A stretch of DNA of 64,000 bases, from positions 682,001 to 746,000 of the forward strand of contig JASANH010000193.1 of the NCBI GenBank assembly GCA_030248295.1, in the 5' to 3' direction. Positions 27,276 to 39,760 of this stretch are shown here, piece after piece (the first letter of the stretch is position 1; every line of letters starts with the position of its first letter). The notes under the pieces are model-generated. The model was not told the DNA's origin. It did no database searches and saw nothing but the letters and a program-made list of their open reading frames with translations. The stretch comes from Mesodorylaimus sp. YZB2_4. Lineage: Eukaryota; Nematoda; Enoplea; Dorylaimida; Dorylaimidae. The position numbers and the translations under genes are program-made.

Positions 27276-28999
27276 CGTAGTTTCAGCGGGACGTCGTGGC
27301 CAAAGCTGTTCTAAAACAGGAAATAAGATTATGAAGACACTGAAGCTAGCACGGAGGACAAGGAGCCGCGCCAGTGGGTCTTAACAATCCACTTCCGTCC
27401 AGAGTGAGACAATCGGCATTAAACTGGATTTGGTCCCACCCTCTCGCTTGCTCATGCCAGCAAACGAAATTATTACAGAACATCTGTGCCAGGGCCAGCG
27501 ACCGTACACAGAGTCAGAGCAAGTTTGTCAAAGTTTTTTCAATGATGCAGCGATCAAAGAACAAATTTTTCGCAGCCTATTCTTGGGGTCGGAAGCGTTG
27601 TTTGCGTGTTTGGCAATGAAGATGGGTGATATCATGTGGACGGGACTGGAAGGCGTACGAATTAGAGGCGATCGAGACCTCGGCCTTGGTCGTTGTTACG
27701 ATGCTAATGTCAATGACTGGACTAAAGATGCTCCTGAGGAAGACACGGACGAGAACGAGACGACGCTTCGAAGAAAGGAATCACACGCGCCAACTATGTG
27801 CAACGTGTCCCAGAGGGCGCAAATCCAAAGCGAAGGATGATACGGGCGTTATCGTTTTTCAAATTTTCAAAATGTCCATCTCGGAAAACTGGGTCGAGGG
27901 CATTGCTCGCATCCGTACATACTCTATACCGTATATGACGCGTTCCGGTCGTGTATAGGCGAACGAGACTGCGCCCTCGTTTCCATCAAAGGCTCGACTC
28001 ATCCCATGCTCGTATAATGACGCAACACTAGACACATACTTTTGCGTTTCTATTTCATGACTCCTTTTGACTATTTTACTTGAAAGGCGAATTTCGCTCA
28101 AGAAAAGTGAAAAACTTCCGAAGCGGGTCGGGTCAATCGAGAAAATTGCAGTGAACGCCAAGGTCAGCATCGGTCATCCGATCATGACTGTTGTTGTTTT
28201 GAACGTCTCCAAGCGAGCTATCATTAAAAGACTTCTCGATCACTTCTCTTCGTCGAGCGGCCTGTTATGAATGCACTTTGACCATAAAAGGTCTTTTCCA
28301 ACTATTGCCATGGTACCATGTGTGGCACCAGGGGGCGTCAAAAAGTTCCTTTAATGATGTGAGCAATTGTGTGCTCGTTCTAGGTTTCCTCTCTGAGACT
28401 CTGAATAGCTTCTAATTCGTTGCTCTATTAGCCGCGGAGAAAGAGTCACAAATATGCCATGAAGTCCACTATGGTCAAGCTGCAACAAACCCATCGCACC
28501 CAGTGACTACAAATTACTCCCAGCTAAATGATATCTTTACTCTAACATGAAAGACACAAGTGAGAACTCTCATATGCACACTCACAACCCCAAATGCAAG
28601 GCTACCATTTAGAAGGGAAGAACATACCTCATGTACACCTAATGCACTCGCGCTCGGCCTGAATTCAAGCATGTTCCACGAAACAAAACAATAATTCCAT
28701 TAAAACATGATCGCAAAAGCAAAAACAAAACAAAACAAAACTAGACACAGATCATGCGATACTCAAAGAAGATAGGGATGCGGACGTATGAGAAATGCCG
28801 TGACCGAATGGGCATTATGTAAGTACACGAATTGGCACGCAAGCTCACATAGCAATAACGAACAAGGGCGACATGCAGCAAGCTAATTTGCATTTAGACA
28901 CTTCACCGACGTGCATTCATCACTTATGTATATTTGATAAGAGGCTCGTTCAGTACTCTTACTATATCACACTAAAACACATGTCCTGATTGCAAGGGC
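27276..28999. other. Upstream region of lipocalin-like gene A, no gene confirmed
   Basis: Open frames on both strands around 27400-28170 overlap each other, and none shows a known family or consistent splicing. A short AAAAC-type simple repeat lies at about 28718-28741. Confidence 0.4.
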
Positions 29000-30917
29000 C
29001 TAACCGCGTACATTGAACAGGGTTGGTGGGAATGTGCAAAGATTGTAATCGACTGGTGCCACCAAGTTCAATAAACGCGACCAGCTGGTAACTAGCGAAC
29101 GCTGTTCCAATGCCGAGTTGACTTCGGCCTCATATTTCTGTTTGTATTGAACGGGATCTCGAGCGAATACGTGCAGGGGATAGTTACAATTAACCGCCAA
29201 TACGACGTATTCGTACTGACCCAATTCGTTGGTTGGACCCGTTTCCAGCACGTACACTAAATTCACAAAGCGTGCCTTAATTTTCTAAATGAAACTCCCA
29301 ATGATGGGCGTCCAGCTTACCGTTCACATCCGAGGGGCTGTTTGTAGTTCGATAGATCAGCTGACCAGCGCCCCGCACGATACCATAACCGCTGCTGATG
29401 CGTGGTTTGCCGTATGGAGTGGCTTCTGTGGCATACTCGAAAGTGTCGAACACCGTGCCTGGACCGCCTTGACCAACGTCGGAGAGTTTCTGATCTTAAA
29501 ACAAAGAGTTTATCAGAATGGATGCATTCCACTCTCATCATGACATACAGTACAGTAGAAGGCGATAGTGCACAGTCTTTCATAATTGACTGCTTTCATG
29601 AACTCTCGTGCAACAGACTCTCACGGCATCGAGATGAGCACCATACTTACATGTGACCATGCTGCAAGGACCAGCGGACAGTGGCGGGCTGTACAAGACT
29701 TGATACCACTTGCCCATAAATGCATCGATGTTGAAGGTCTCGACTGGCTCCGGCTTGGGATTACATAATGGACTGTTTGGTTGCGTAAGCAAATTTTGGA
29801 TCAAGGCGGCATTAGCTTTGTTGTTGACGATTTCGGAGGCGTTTCCCAAAGCCGAGCCCAAAGGGCCACCTCCAAGTGCCGAAGCAGCTGCTGAGGTTGG
29901 GCTGTTTTGCACATTTCCATCGGTCAATGCGCTGTAGACGACATTAGAGAGCAATCCAGGGTTGGTATTGGGACTGACACCAGCAGTCAGACCCAGGACT
30001 GAGTTAACTGCGCTTAAATCCAAGTTAGGGCTTAAACTGCTCAGTCCAAAGGTACGCAAGAGTTGAGCGATCAAGTTGTCATTGCCCACACTAGCTTGTG
30101 GGTATACGTTGCTCGGTACAGCTTGCTGCTGTTGTGCTATGGCTGCCTGTGAAAGCGGCAAGTTGGGCACGGCAGCCTGAAGACCACTGCCTGGTAAAAA
30201 TGGAGAGCCTGGAGCTTGGGGTGTGAGTCCACTTCCGAATGAGCCCGCCGAAGTTCCCGAAGCTAAAGCAGCTAACGGCCCCAGTCCTCCCTCGGGCACA
30301 GCAGGACGCACGGGAAGCGTGGGCAGCACGGCTGGTGGTTGAGGAACTGGAGCGCGTGGCAAGGTTGGAAATATTCTTGGTATTCCAGATATTTGGGAAG
30401 CAGACAGGGTTTCGTTGTCATCGTTGGTGTCGTTCGGAGAATGAGTCAAGAGACCCGAACTGGCTGGCCTGACTGAGAAGCCGGGCGATAATGGCAAAGA
30501 TGGTAAGCCAGTACCCAATGCACCATTACCCAACAGAGCTTGTAGGGCGTTGTTGGCAATGTTTCCAGATGCACCGCCCAAAGCACCAGTCTGCTGAAGT
30601 TGAGCCAGAGCATTTCCACCAGTGGTACCCAGCAGCCCACTCAATGGCGATTTGGGGCCGAGAAGTTGCGGCTGGTTCGGGTCAGCTATTTCAAATGTTG
30701 GCGGAGGTACCAGACCTGGCAAATACGAACTGACGAATCGCCTAGCTCCGGCATCGGGCAGCTGGAAATAATGGGCTAACTCTGGCGAAATGGTCGGTTT
30801 TGGCGGCTCTGCTCTGGACAATGTGGGCAATAGGAAATCATTTCGGGGTGCTTGGCTTCGAACGGAAGAAATGGTCAATGCCAGAAAAAGGGCCGTCAAA
30901 GCCGTGTATGGGACCAT
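29000..30917 (-). CDS. Secreted lipocalin-like protein B
   Basis: Three exons, 30917-29651, 29494-29321 and 29256-29000, encode 565 residues. A signal peptide (TALFLALTISSVRSQA) leads into a 370-residue low-complexity region rich in Leu, Pro, Gly, Ala and Asn (for example ALQALLGNGALGTGLPSLPL). The lipocalin-like domain starts near residue 400 with FMGKWYQVLYSPPLSAGPC, then YATEATPYGKPRISSGYGI, YVLETGPTNELGQYEYVVLA, PLHVFARD, and ends LVAPVDYNLCTFPPTLF. The intron that splits the G-x-W exon from the next strand in paralogues A, C and D is absent, an intron loss. The two remaining introns sit at the same places and phases as in the others. The long repeat-like arm suggests an extracellular matrix role, an inference only. 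Confidence 0.86.
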
Positions 30918-31942
30918 GGTGAATGGTCAGCTTAGTTTCACTTTTCTATTGTTGGAGAGTTCGTTTTCGGTCGTCCACTTTCTTGCCTCGGCTCTCGTGA
31001 ACTTCTCCAAGAATCGACTTCAGCCAAAGTATAAAGATTTTGGGCTGGATTCTTTTCGCCTTCTTTCGTACCTTTCGGTGTCGGGGACGGAAGTGTTGTA
31101 GGTAGGTCAGTTATTCTTTTGCCAAGCCGACTAAGGGACGACGATGCCGATGTTCGTTATCGTGTAACGCGTATGAAAAGTTCGACTGCGGAAAACTGTC
31201 CCGATGGGATTCGGAATGCGTCCTCCATAAGTCGTCTAGGCGCGAGCGTTGCGCATCATGACGTATACTGTACCCGCAGTCAGAGAGTACAATCGCCCTT
31301 ACCCCATCGTTTTGACCGACGAAACGCGAACAGAGACGGGCTTCATATTCGTCATGATGAAATACGTACGCCCGAAAAAGGCCATTTCACCAGACTCAGC
31401 GATTCGACAAGGTGCGTCTGCCCAATACGCAATGACGTAGAGGCGAGATTACAAAAATTTTCAAGTTTACGCAATCTGCGCCTTCGAAATCGAAAGCCAT
31501 CAACGCGACCTAGAATGCCAACGACGGTCATTCCCGTCTCGCCTGTTTACCAAGATGCCCGTGGCTGACGCGTCCATCCAATCGCTTGGACAATGGTACG
31601 ACCTGTTATTTTAGCTCATACATCTGACCGCCATTGCCATAACATCATGCACACGTGCCAAAAACCATGTACTTGGCGTCTATGAAAATATATGTCACAT
31701 CGATTCCGAGAAATGTGGCCTAGGTTGCGGATTTGTCACCACCAACTGTGTTTTCTGTCGTGTATTTTCCATCACACCATCCACTAGAGATTTTTCAAAG
31801 AGACGTCACAAAGTGACAGAATCACACTTTTCTTGTAAAATGACCATCATGTATTAGTGGCATGTCTATGTACAAAGGATAAGTATAGCGATGCGTGAAA
31901 AGAAGGAACATAACGAATAAGATACCAGGAAAACTGATATAA
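30918..31942. other. Spacer between lipocalin-like genes B and C
   Basis: No exon supported. It must hold the 3' UTR of C and the promoter of B. A plus-strand frame around 31119-31568 is open but shows no family signal or splice support. Confidence 0.4.
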
Positions 31943-33386
31943 CTAGCCGAACAGCTGCTGCAACTGAACTTGCGGTACTTGAATCGCCCCTGATTGCTGC
32001 TGCTGCTGCTGTTGAAGCAAAATTTGCTGTTGTTGTTGCAACAGAGTTGACAGAGCTGGTGATTGCAGTGTCGGATTGAGTGGGGATTGAGAGAGCGGAG
32101 ATTGAGGAGGTACTGCGCGTTGCTGCTGTGCATCTTGCGAAAGGGAGGTCGGAGCGAAAGCGGCTTGTCGCTGCCCACCCGCTTTTAAAGCTCTTCGAGC
32201 AAAGACTTCTTTCTCGGTTGGATAGTAGCAGTCTGCGCCTTGATAAATGGCTACTGGCTGGTTCCAAAAAACATATCCGCCAAAACCACCTTTTTGCAGC
32301 TCTCTCAAGAGCTCCTTGTCGTATGTTTCGTAGAACTTGATTGGATCGCGGGCGTATACCATCAAGGCCAGTCGATTGGCATCGGTAGCGATCAGGTATT
32401 CGTACTGCTGTTGGGAGGAAGATGAAATCGGTTTCCTGTGAACCAATCGATTGACAATGCTGCTCGTAATATTGGCATCGTCGGTCGAGTTATCAGCATC
32501 GTCGAAAATGGTCTCGGCTGTTTCAGATGCCAGTTCTGGACCCACTTTCAAGATGTAGACTAAAAAAACGGAAGGGAAGATACAGCACTTTGTTTCAGTG
32601 ATGGCACTACTTACATTGCCTTGGATAGAAATACTCTTCCGTGTACATCCAATATTCTCCATTGCCTGTTCGAGTCACGTCCCGCTTGTAGGTCTCTATT
32701 GGACCGCCTTTGCCAATCACGTGATAAGCTTCCTCGATAGAGAACCCCTGCGGACCCATCACTTTGTTGCGACTGACTAGAAGACAATAGCAATCAATCA
32801 GGTCAGGGGCTGATTTTTAGTATGAGGCGGCTACGTAAGAATTGTACTCACAATAGGACACATGGCAGTACATGTTGGTTTGAAAGACGTCAAAATTGAT
32901 GGCGGCTTTGTACATCTGAAAGTATTCCATGCCTCGTCACCATTAGTTTACACTAGCCAAGTGACAGGGTAGTACAACCAGTACATCTACGAAAGCTTTC
33001 AACTAGTAGGAATTCTACGACAACATTTTCCAGAAGGCCATCAATATGGTTTCTCAAGGTCAATTCGATTTTCGTCTGATATTCTAAACTTATTCTTTGA
33101 ACCATGAAAGCAAGTAGGACTGACCCTAATCGAGCTCACCTGATACCATTTTCCCATTATCCTATCGATGTCCACATCAGTCGTATTGAAGTTTGTGAAT
33201 ATGTTTGCCATTCCACCGAAAATTCCCAATAGTGTATTCAAGTCGACCTGAAAGTGTCCTCATTGACTTCTTCCAGGTTACTGCATGTGATCCTCTTACC
33301 ACTCCCTCTCCGATAGCATCCACTTCGGTCACAGTAATCATGGCCGCCAGGACCACTGCTAATAACCTCGGCATGCGCACACGCAT
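31943..33386 (-). CDS. Secreted lipocalin-like protein C with poly-Gln tail
   Basis: Five exons, 33386-33300, 33247-33140, 32915-32852, 32776-32615 and 32559-31943, encode 345 residues. The signal peptide is LLAVVLAAMITVTEVDA. Unlike its neighbours it lacks the P/G/L-rich arm: the lipocalin motif IDRIMGKWYQ comes at residues 57-66. Domain landmarks are MYCHVSY, EEAYHVIGKGGPIETYKRD, YILKVGPELA, YEYLIATDANRLALMVYARD and GADCYYPTEKE. It has two insertions: an acidic loop (DDADNSTDDANITSS) before the YEYLIA strand, and an 80-residue C-terminal tail with glutamine runs coded largely by CAG/CAA repeats, so length variation is likely. The third of four tandem paralogues counted from the left. Confidence 0.85.
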
Positions 33387-34152
33387 CGTAGCAGCTTTTG
33401 AGTTCTTTCAAAATCAGCTGAGCGCCTAGCGTTTTCGAAAATGAGGGAGAAGAGAAGTTTGGAGCGAAGATTTTAGATGTTGTAAATGGGGAAGGTGAGG
33501 ACGTAGTCAGTAGGGCGTTGCTACTGATACCGAGTCGAACCGGGTGTCGTTGCCCATCGTCTCGCTTCGAGTACTTTCACATTCGACCTAGGACGCGTCT
33601 GCGCTCATCACTATTGCCCGAGGTAGAATAAATATTCAAAATGCCGTACCGGTTGAACAACTATCGGCCTAGATTTTGGCCAAAAATTTTAGACGCATTT
33701 TCAATGCAAAAATTGGTACCACTTGATTCCCTTACTATTCGCCCACGCATGGACCATTGTACCTGGTACAATTAATGGTATGACGCCGGCCTTGACCTAG
33801 TGGTGCTTTTGTAACTGTTAACTTTGCGATTAGGTCACCACTCGATCCCGGAACACACCTGCTCTTTATTGTACAACTTGAACTTAACAAGGCATTTAAA
33901 TAAGTGGCTATGTACAGTAGCAGCACCATGGGCACTCAGTGCATTCAGATGGGCGCGGTAGAGTCCTGCAAGTGATCTTTTTTACATGGCACGCGTACTC
34001 TCTTCCCAATATCAACGTTTTACATACTTCGACTTAGATAGTAAAAAATTGCGACAACACAAGTGGCAAGCGAATCAAACAGACAAAGCCAAAACAATAC
34101 GTCTCTTACACTGATATGCTAATACGTTAGTAAGCTAAAGTAGAAACGAGAC
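33387..34152. other. Spacer between lipocalin-like genes C and D
   Basis: No gene recognised. Around 33509-33545 the sequence has a weak B-box-like GGTTCGACTCG on the minus strand but no foldable tRNA. Confidence 0.35.
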
Positions 34153-35995
34153 TTATCCGAACAGCTCAAAAGTGCTATCAGCGTATTGACAATTCTGATA
34201 CGAGACGGGCTGGATGAGGTTGAAGGCTCTGATGAACCCATTTATAAAACCTTTCTCTTCCAGCCATCGGAGTACGCTCTCTTCGTGATCACGCTTAAAT
34301 TGATCAGGGTCCCGGACTAAGACCATGACTGGGTATCGAATCCAGTTTGACACGATGGCGTATTCGTACTGTTCGTTGCCGAACGGATCCTTGCCCACTG
34401 GGCCAACTCTGTAGATCCAGTCTGAAAAGGACGATCGACTTACAGTTTATGGGCCAAGCGGGGCTCTACGAGATGTCCTACATGGAATGGGGTCAGCAGC
34501 TTCGCTCGTGTGCATCTGCATCATGCCTTCTTGGCGTCCACCACGGAATGCATAGCCGATAGAATAGCGAACTTGTCCGAACTCGCTGGCCTCTCGATAA
34601 ATTTTCAAGGCGGTGAAAGTGGCTGTTTTGCCATTTTCGGTCAAGCCGCCATCTGATAAAAGCAACCGCGGGTAACGTAAGTCAAGAGAGTGCAACTGGA
34701 ACAAACTTACAATGATGAACAACACAACGTTGATCGGTGGCTCGAGGACTGTTGATTCCCTAAAAATGCAGCAATCATTGAAAGCACAGTTTTAAAAAAA
34801 TAACCCAAAGTTCTCACCTCAAACCACCTTCCCATATACTTGTTTAAGTCGATTTCAGGGGTTTCAGGCAACAGGACATCTGTCAGGTTGTCGGCCAGTT
34901 TCTGTATTTGGGTCGGCGGAAGTACATCAGTAACCGACGAACCATTGAATGCACGGCGGCTAATAGCGGCTGTAGAATGGAAGAATGATGAAGATAAAGA
35001 GAACGAAGGACTGCACCCATTACTTACACACAAGCTGGACCACATCCAATTGTCCTCCGGGCGAGATGGCACCAGGGAAAACTGGCAAGCCAGGAATGTT
35101 TGGAATACCAGCGATCGGTGGACCGGCTAAGCCAGAGATTCGAGGAATGGATGGCCCAACCGGAGGAGTGTTTCCAGAGCCAGGGATAATGCTGTTCAGG
35201 CCGACTAAAAGTACAAACTAGAGTATCCAGTTTTATACACCCGTTTTAGAACTCACCAGCTCCACCCAACTGACGTCCCAAAGATGAGATCACATTAAGC
35301 AAGCCATTATCGGAAGTGCCAGGTGGCCCTCCGAGACCTCCAGCACTGGGGAAGAGCGGGGGCTGACCGAGCGATGGTGCTGCACCGTGAACTGGGGCCA
35401 AAAGACCGCTTTGTCCAAAGCCTGGGCTCAGTCCTCCGATCCCTGCTGGAGCTACACCACTGGCTGCGACTCCCGGTGGCGCTCCGACTCCTTGCAACAG
35501 CTTCAGCAAGGAGGGATTGTTCGAAAGGATGCCGGCCAGACCGTTTCCGCTTGCTAAGGCATTGTTGAGCAAGGGGCCGTTGCTGAGAGCTTGTTGAGGC
35601 AGCTGAAGTTGCGCCTGGCGTTGCTGCTGGGGGACAGCCGGCCTGAGTGAGACTGGAGGCGCAGGCGGGATGGGGGACACGGCAGGACCAATATTCGGGC
35701 TAAGTGAGTGCAGTGGGCGTGCTGTAACTGCTGGTCTTTCGATCACTGCGGGCAATTCGGTGGCCGGCCGTTCTTCTGAATTTTTCCTCAGCGAGCTGAT
35801 GCTCTGCACTTCAGGCGACAGGCGATTTTGGGGCAATCGAATAATGACGGGTCTGGATCTGACCGTTCCTTCGTCTCCATCTTGATCTCCTCCATCAGCT
35901 GCTCCCTCGTCTTCCCCGCCGCCGCGTTGCCGGCTTCGGCTTTGAGCATGCGCAATGGCCAAGCATAGCAGAAGGACACAGATAATTTTCAGCAT
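34153..35995 (-). CDS. Secreted lipocalin-like protein D
   Basis: Six exons, 35995-35257, 35204-35028, 34969-34818, 34759-34711, 34652-34482 and 34421-34153, encode 518 residues. The signal peptide is MLKIICVLLLCLAIAHAQ. A charged stretch (GGGEDEGAADGGDQDGDEG) and a P/Q/L/G-rich arm of about 280 residues follow. The lipocalin-like domain begins at YMGRWFEGINSPRATDQRC, then FTALKIYREA, YSIGYAFRGG, YWIYRVGP, YEYAIVSNWIRYPVMVLVRD and VSYQNCQYADSTFELFG. It is closest to paralogue A in the W-x-x-INSP region, and the small exon there is 49 nt in both. This is the first gene of the array in transcription direction. Confidence 0.87.
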
Positions 35996-38900
35996 CTTTG
36001 ATCAGTGAACGAATGAAACGGCCACTCTCAGTTGGATCAACCTGGCCACTTCCGTATTTGCTCTCAGTTTTGAGGAATCTTGAAATGGCCCGATGATTTC
36101 GCTTTCGAATAGGTTTGGGTGGTTGAAAGGCGAATGGCCGAATAGTCGGTCGACGAAGTGAACTAGTGTACGTGAACCAGGTTAGTCTTTTTCACTCATC
36201 CCCGGGTGGACGCATGCGTCATTCACGGTTACGATGACACCGATTTGCCTTGCATTGTGCGAATGAACGCGAGACAGTTTTTCGACCACGCACCTGTCGA
36301 CCAAACTTCGCTGGTCGTTGAACTGCACAAACCAACATGTCACTGCAATATCCGCTGGCGATATTCAGGCACAAACGAGTAAGAAATTCTTTGCGATTTT
36401 TGTCTTCTGCGTGTCAATGACAAGGTTTGTCGTTTGTGCGAATAAGACTTTGACATAACACCATGGCAAGGCAGGAATGGGAATTGTGACAGAACCGACG
36501 AAGTGTCAAGGCAGGTTAAAAAAAGAGTGATTAGTCTCAACTACTGCGCTGAAGGAAACGTTTGGCAAAAATTGCAATGAACTTTAATTTGATGCCTTAG
36601 AACAAAAATTTAAAATTTAATGTGTCAACATTATTTGGTTCTAGAACCTAACGTTACTATAGCATATTTGCGCCTAGAAGCGCAAGGGGAAAGCTTTTGG
36701 CTCACTCATTCATTTGCGGTCATTTGAAGTAGGTCCTGCAAGGCTTTTGCCGAGCCTCCGTCGTACCAGAAGCAGATCCATCCGTGAGCGCATTTTGCAA
36801 TCATGTGGTGTCTTCAAGGGTAATTTCCCGCTGGCAATTGTGATAAAAAGTTATACCGTAGTACTATCCTCGAAATCTTCTTTGAGATCGACCCAAGGCC
36901 ATGCCTGTTACTTCTGACCCCTAAGAAACCTTCTCCTGATCGTGTGAAACAAAGTGGCTTTAGCGTCTCGATCTACAAAACGGATTGGGCTTCAAAGAAG
37001 AAAAGTAACTGATCAGCCCGCTGGTGAAGGTTGTGCACCCATATTCTACAGTACTTGGGTCCACACTCTAGATGACGTTTTCGATCCAACCAATCACAAT
37101 TTCCCAAAGTCCCATCGTAGGTTCCTCGGGTACTAGGCCTAGCATATTAGAGTCAACAATTATCGAGATCCATCGCGCGGTTCTCAAATGCCTCCCAAAA
37201 ACCCTTCCAGAAGTGTATGTAGACATCGTTTGAAACGTAAAATAGGTACCACATTTTTGTTGAGCGAGAAGAGCTATCTTCTTGCACTGGCGTCGTGCAG
37301 CACCCAGCAAGCACGGTGTTGTCACAGGCACCAAAAATAAGAAGGTAGGTACAGTTCAATCAGGAGACTGGGTGGCAATGGTTGCACTCACCCCTCAAAT
37401 GTCCCTCTACAGCACGTTCTAAGATCTCTGATAAGTTATACTGCACAGTAGAGATCTTAAATTGGGTTTTGTTGTCAGAACTACAACTTGTACAAAAGTG
37501 TCCAGAAAGGCAACACCAAGCAAAATTCGCGACCCGACCCGAAAGTCCCTGACCTGAACTCGTTAGCAAAAGCTGAAGTTCCGTTAGCAAAAGCTGAAGC
37601 TGAAGACAGAAACTTCGCACCTCCCAACATACAGTATGGTGACTTTGGTGTAAATGTGGCTGTGTGAAAATATTTCGATGAAGTCATTTTATTTTACACA
37701 CCCGAGTTTTTATCTTTTGTTATTTCCTAGTAATCCTTAGTAAATAAAGCAGCATTCCTTTGTAGTTATTTTCCACATTAGTAGGCAAATAATTATAAAC
37801 CTCAGTGTGTCTAAAAGCAACCAGGATCTAAAATCTTTATCAAGACTTGACCAATCCAAATAATAAAGACTACTTGCATAACTATTGAAGTCAGAGACAG
37901 GCTCCACTGATGAACCCACGCTAGGGTATCCTAGTCTTTTACAAGAGATATTGCTTGCAAATTCATTTCGTGCTGGAGACTAGCCTCCTGTCAGGACCTT
38001 TGCTACTGATAGAAGAATGTGAGGGCGCCTATGTCTTTTGATCGCAGTAAACTGTTTCGAAATGTAACATGATGGGGCTCAAGGGAGTTATTGGTGCACA
38101 GTATACGTGCCACCTATTCCCAAAAACTTACGTCTTCATGTTCAGGAATCAAATGTGACCTTACTCCTAATAAGACCTTAGAAATTATCAAGTCCTACTC
38201 AGACTATGGCTAGGCTAACCCATTTATCATACATGGTTGCTAAGAATGTCAATCAGAACTTGCTTACAGCAGATGAACGCTTTCGCAGAAATGACTTGGA
38301 AAATTTGCGTTATGCATGCATAAAGCAGATTCTGCAAATCCTGGAGTTGGACAGATACGAAAAGCTTTTTGCAACGTCTAAAGCAGAACCTTGCAAAACT
38401 GAAAGATTTTTGACCCGTTTGACCCAGTCTTTTGAAAAAGTGACCCAACCAGATTTTGACTCGACTCGACCCCCGACCCGAAAGTACCTGACCTGATACG
38501 GGGTCTACTCCTGACTTGACTTCTTTGGCTTCCGTCACTGCACTGATCGACGTTACCTTGTGAGTAACCCACGGCCTGGCGAGCAAAGTCAGCAAGAGTT
38601 TTGGTTTGCAAGCCGACCTCCGTCACTGGGGAGTGAAGCTGGGCCGACCACAAGAAAGCAATAAGACAAAACGAACTCCGAACCATTGCACCACTCCGGT
38701 CTGCATTCCAGCTGCAGTCACGAGTCAGATGGGTCTTTGCTCATTGCATGTCTGTCTCATGTATCGGCACGTTGCAGAGCAGGAGCTGGAAAATTGCCAT
38801 GATCACTGTGACAGCAAGGTTCTGCTGCATCAAAAGGGGATACGATTTTAGTGGTCACATCGGCAAAAAAGTTGCACACCAGTTTGCAAACGTCACACAC

Positions 38901-39053
38901 TCGCTGGCCTTGCCGTGGGTGACTCACTTACTGTACATCCATACCTCGCGCGGCCGTGTATTACCGTAAAGGTGCTTCAGATGGAGGCCAGCCAAAGAGA
39001 AGAGTCTCGGCCGTCGAAAGCCGGCATATAAGGTTTGGCCCAGCGGTTTTCGT

Positions 39054-39128
39054 TGGGGGGGGGGGGGGGAGTTAGTCATTGATTTTGCTTTGGTTTTGGT
39101 TTTGGTTTTTTTGGGGGGGGGGGGGGGA
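39054..39128 (+). repeat. Two 15-base G tracts flanking a GGTTTT run
   Basis: Two runs of about 15 G lie some 55 bp apart. Between them is GATTTTGCTTTGG followed by TTTTGGTTTTGG-type repeats. The stretch could form G-quadruplex or similar structures, and could also be a hotspot for length error in assembly. Confidence 0.7.
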
Positions 39129-39469
39129 TGCTGAAGGATACTATGCATAAAAAAAGCAAGGAGCAGACCGCTGGCCTGCTATAGGCGAAAAGCTCTTGAG
39201 CCCAAAAAACCTTTTTGAAAGGCACTGTTTTATGGCTGGACCAAGGCCAGGAGCCAATGAACACGGAAGGACTCTGCACATATTTCAATGAGTCTTCAAT
39301 AACTTGATCTAGACTAGCCAATTGTTTATAATCGGTTTCTTGTTTCGCGAGCATGTCGTACTCATCGTTTAGACACCCCTCACAGCAGCGCTACAGTAGA
39401 ATTTGTGAGTGTCGCTTAAACAAGGTCAACAGTCTGCAAGGCATCGCGAAGCAATGCCCAAAAGTGCAG

Positions 39470-39600
39470 CGAGTGTCAAATGGCACCCGCAGGTCACTCA
39501 CGCCAGGTAAGCATGTACTACCGTGATCGATTCGCGGCTGGGTAAATCATTTTGTGCAGTCGTAAAATTTGTCCCTCATCCCTCAAGTGCGCATACCTAC
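39470..39600 (+). repeat. SINE-like dispersed repeat, copy 1
   Basis: Segment 39525-39560 (TCGCGGCTGGGTAAATCATTTTGTGC in two parts) matches 43570-43600 closely, and the preceding CTCACG-CA-GC block also aligns. See copy 2 at about 43490-43640. Confidence 0.45.
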
Positions 39601-39760
39601 GTTTGGCAGTGTTGCCTTTTTGCACAAATTACCCGTATAATACAGTATTCGTTCTGCCGTAGACTGGCTTGCCTCTCTCAGCAACTCAGAAATCCTGAGT
39701 CACATACAGTACTTGTCTGGCTCTAGGGCTGGCCGAGGGTTTACAAAACTGCCTCAGACG

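Noticed and set aside
27374-28170. Overlapping open frames on both strands upstream of lipocalin-like gene A, one with a hydrophobic stretch and basic tail
   Set aside because: No family match, no supported splicing, and two strands compete for the same bases.
31119-31568. 150-codon plus-strand open frame between lipocalin-like genes B and C
   Set aside because: Arg-rich composition typical of a non-coding frame, no family signal or splice support.
33509-33600. tRNA-like B box (GGTTCGACTCG) on the minus strand
   Set aside because: The T stem has a C-C mismatch, and no D or anticodon arm could be paired.
38550-38945. About 30-bp inverted match (GTGAGT-ACCCACGGC) at about 38563 and 38920
   Set aside because: Similarity fades outside the core and there are no target duplications, so I do not call a transposon.
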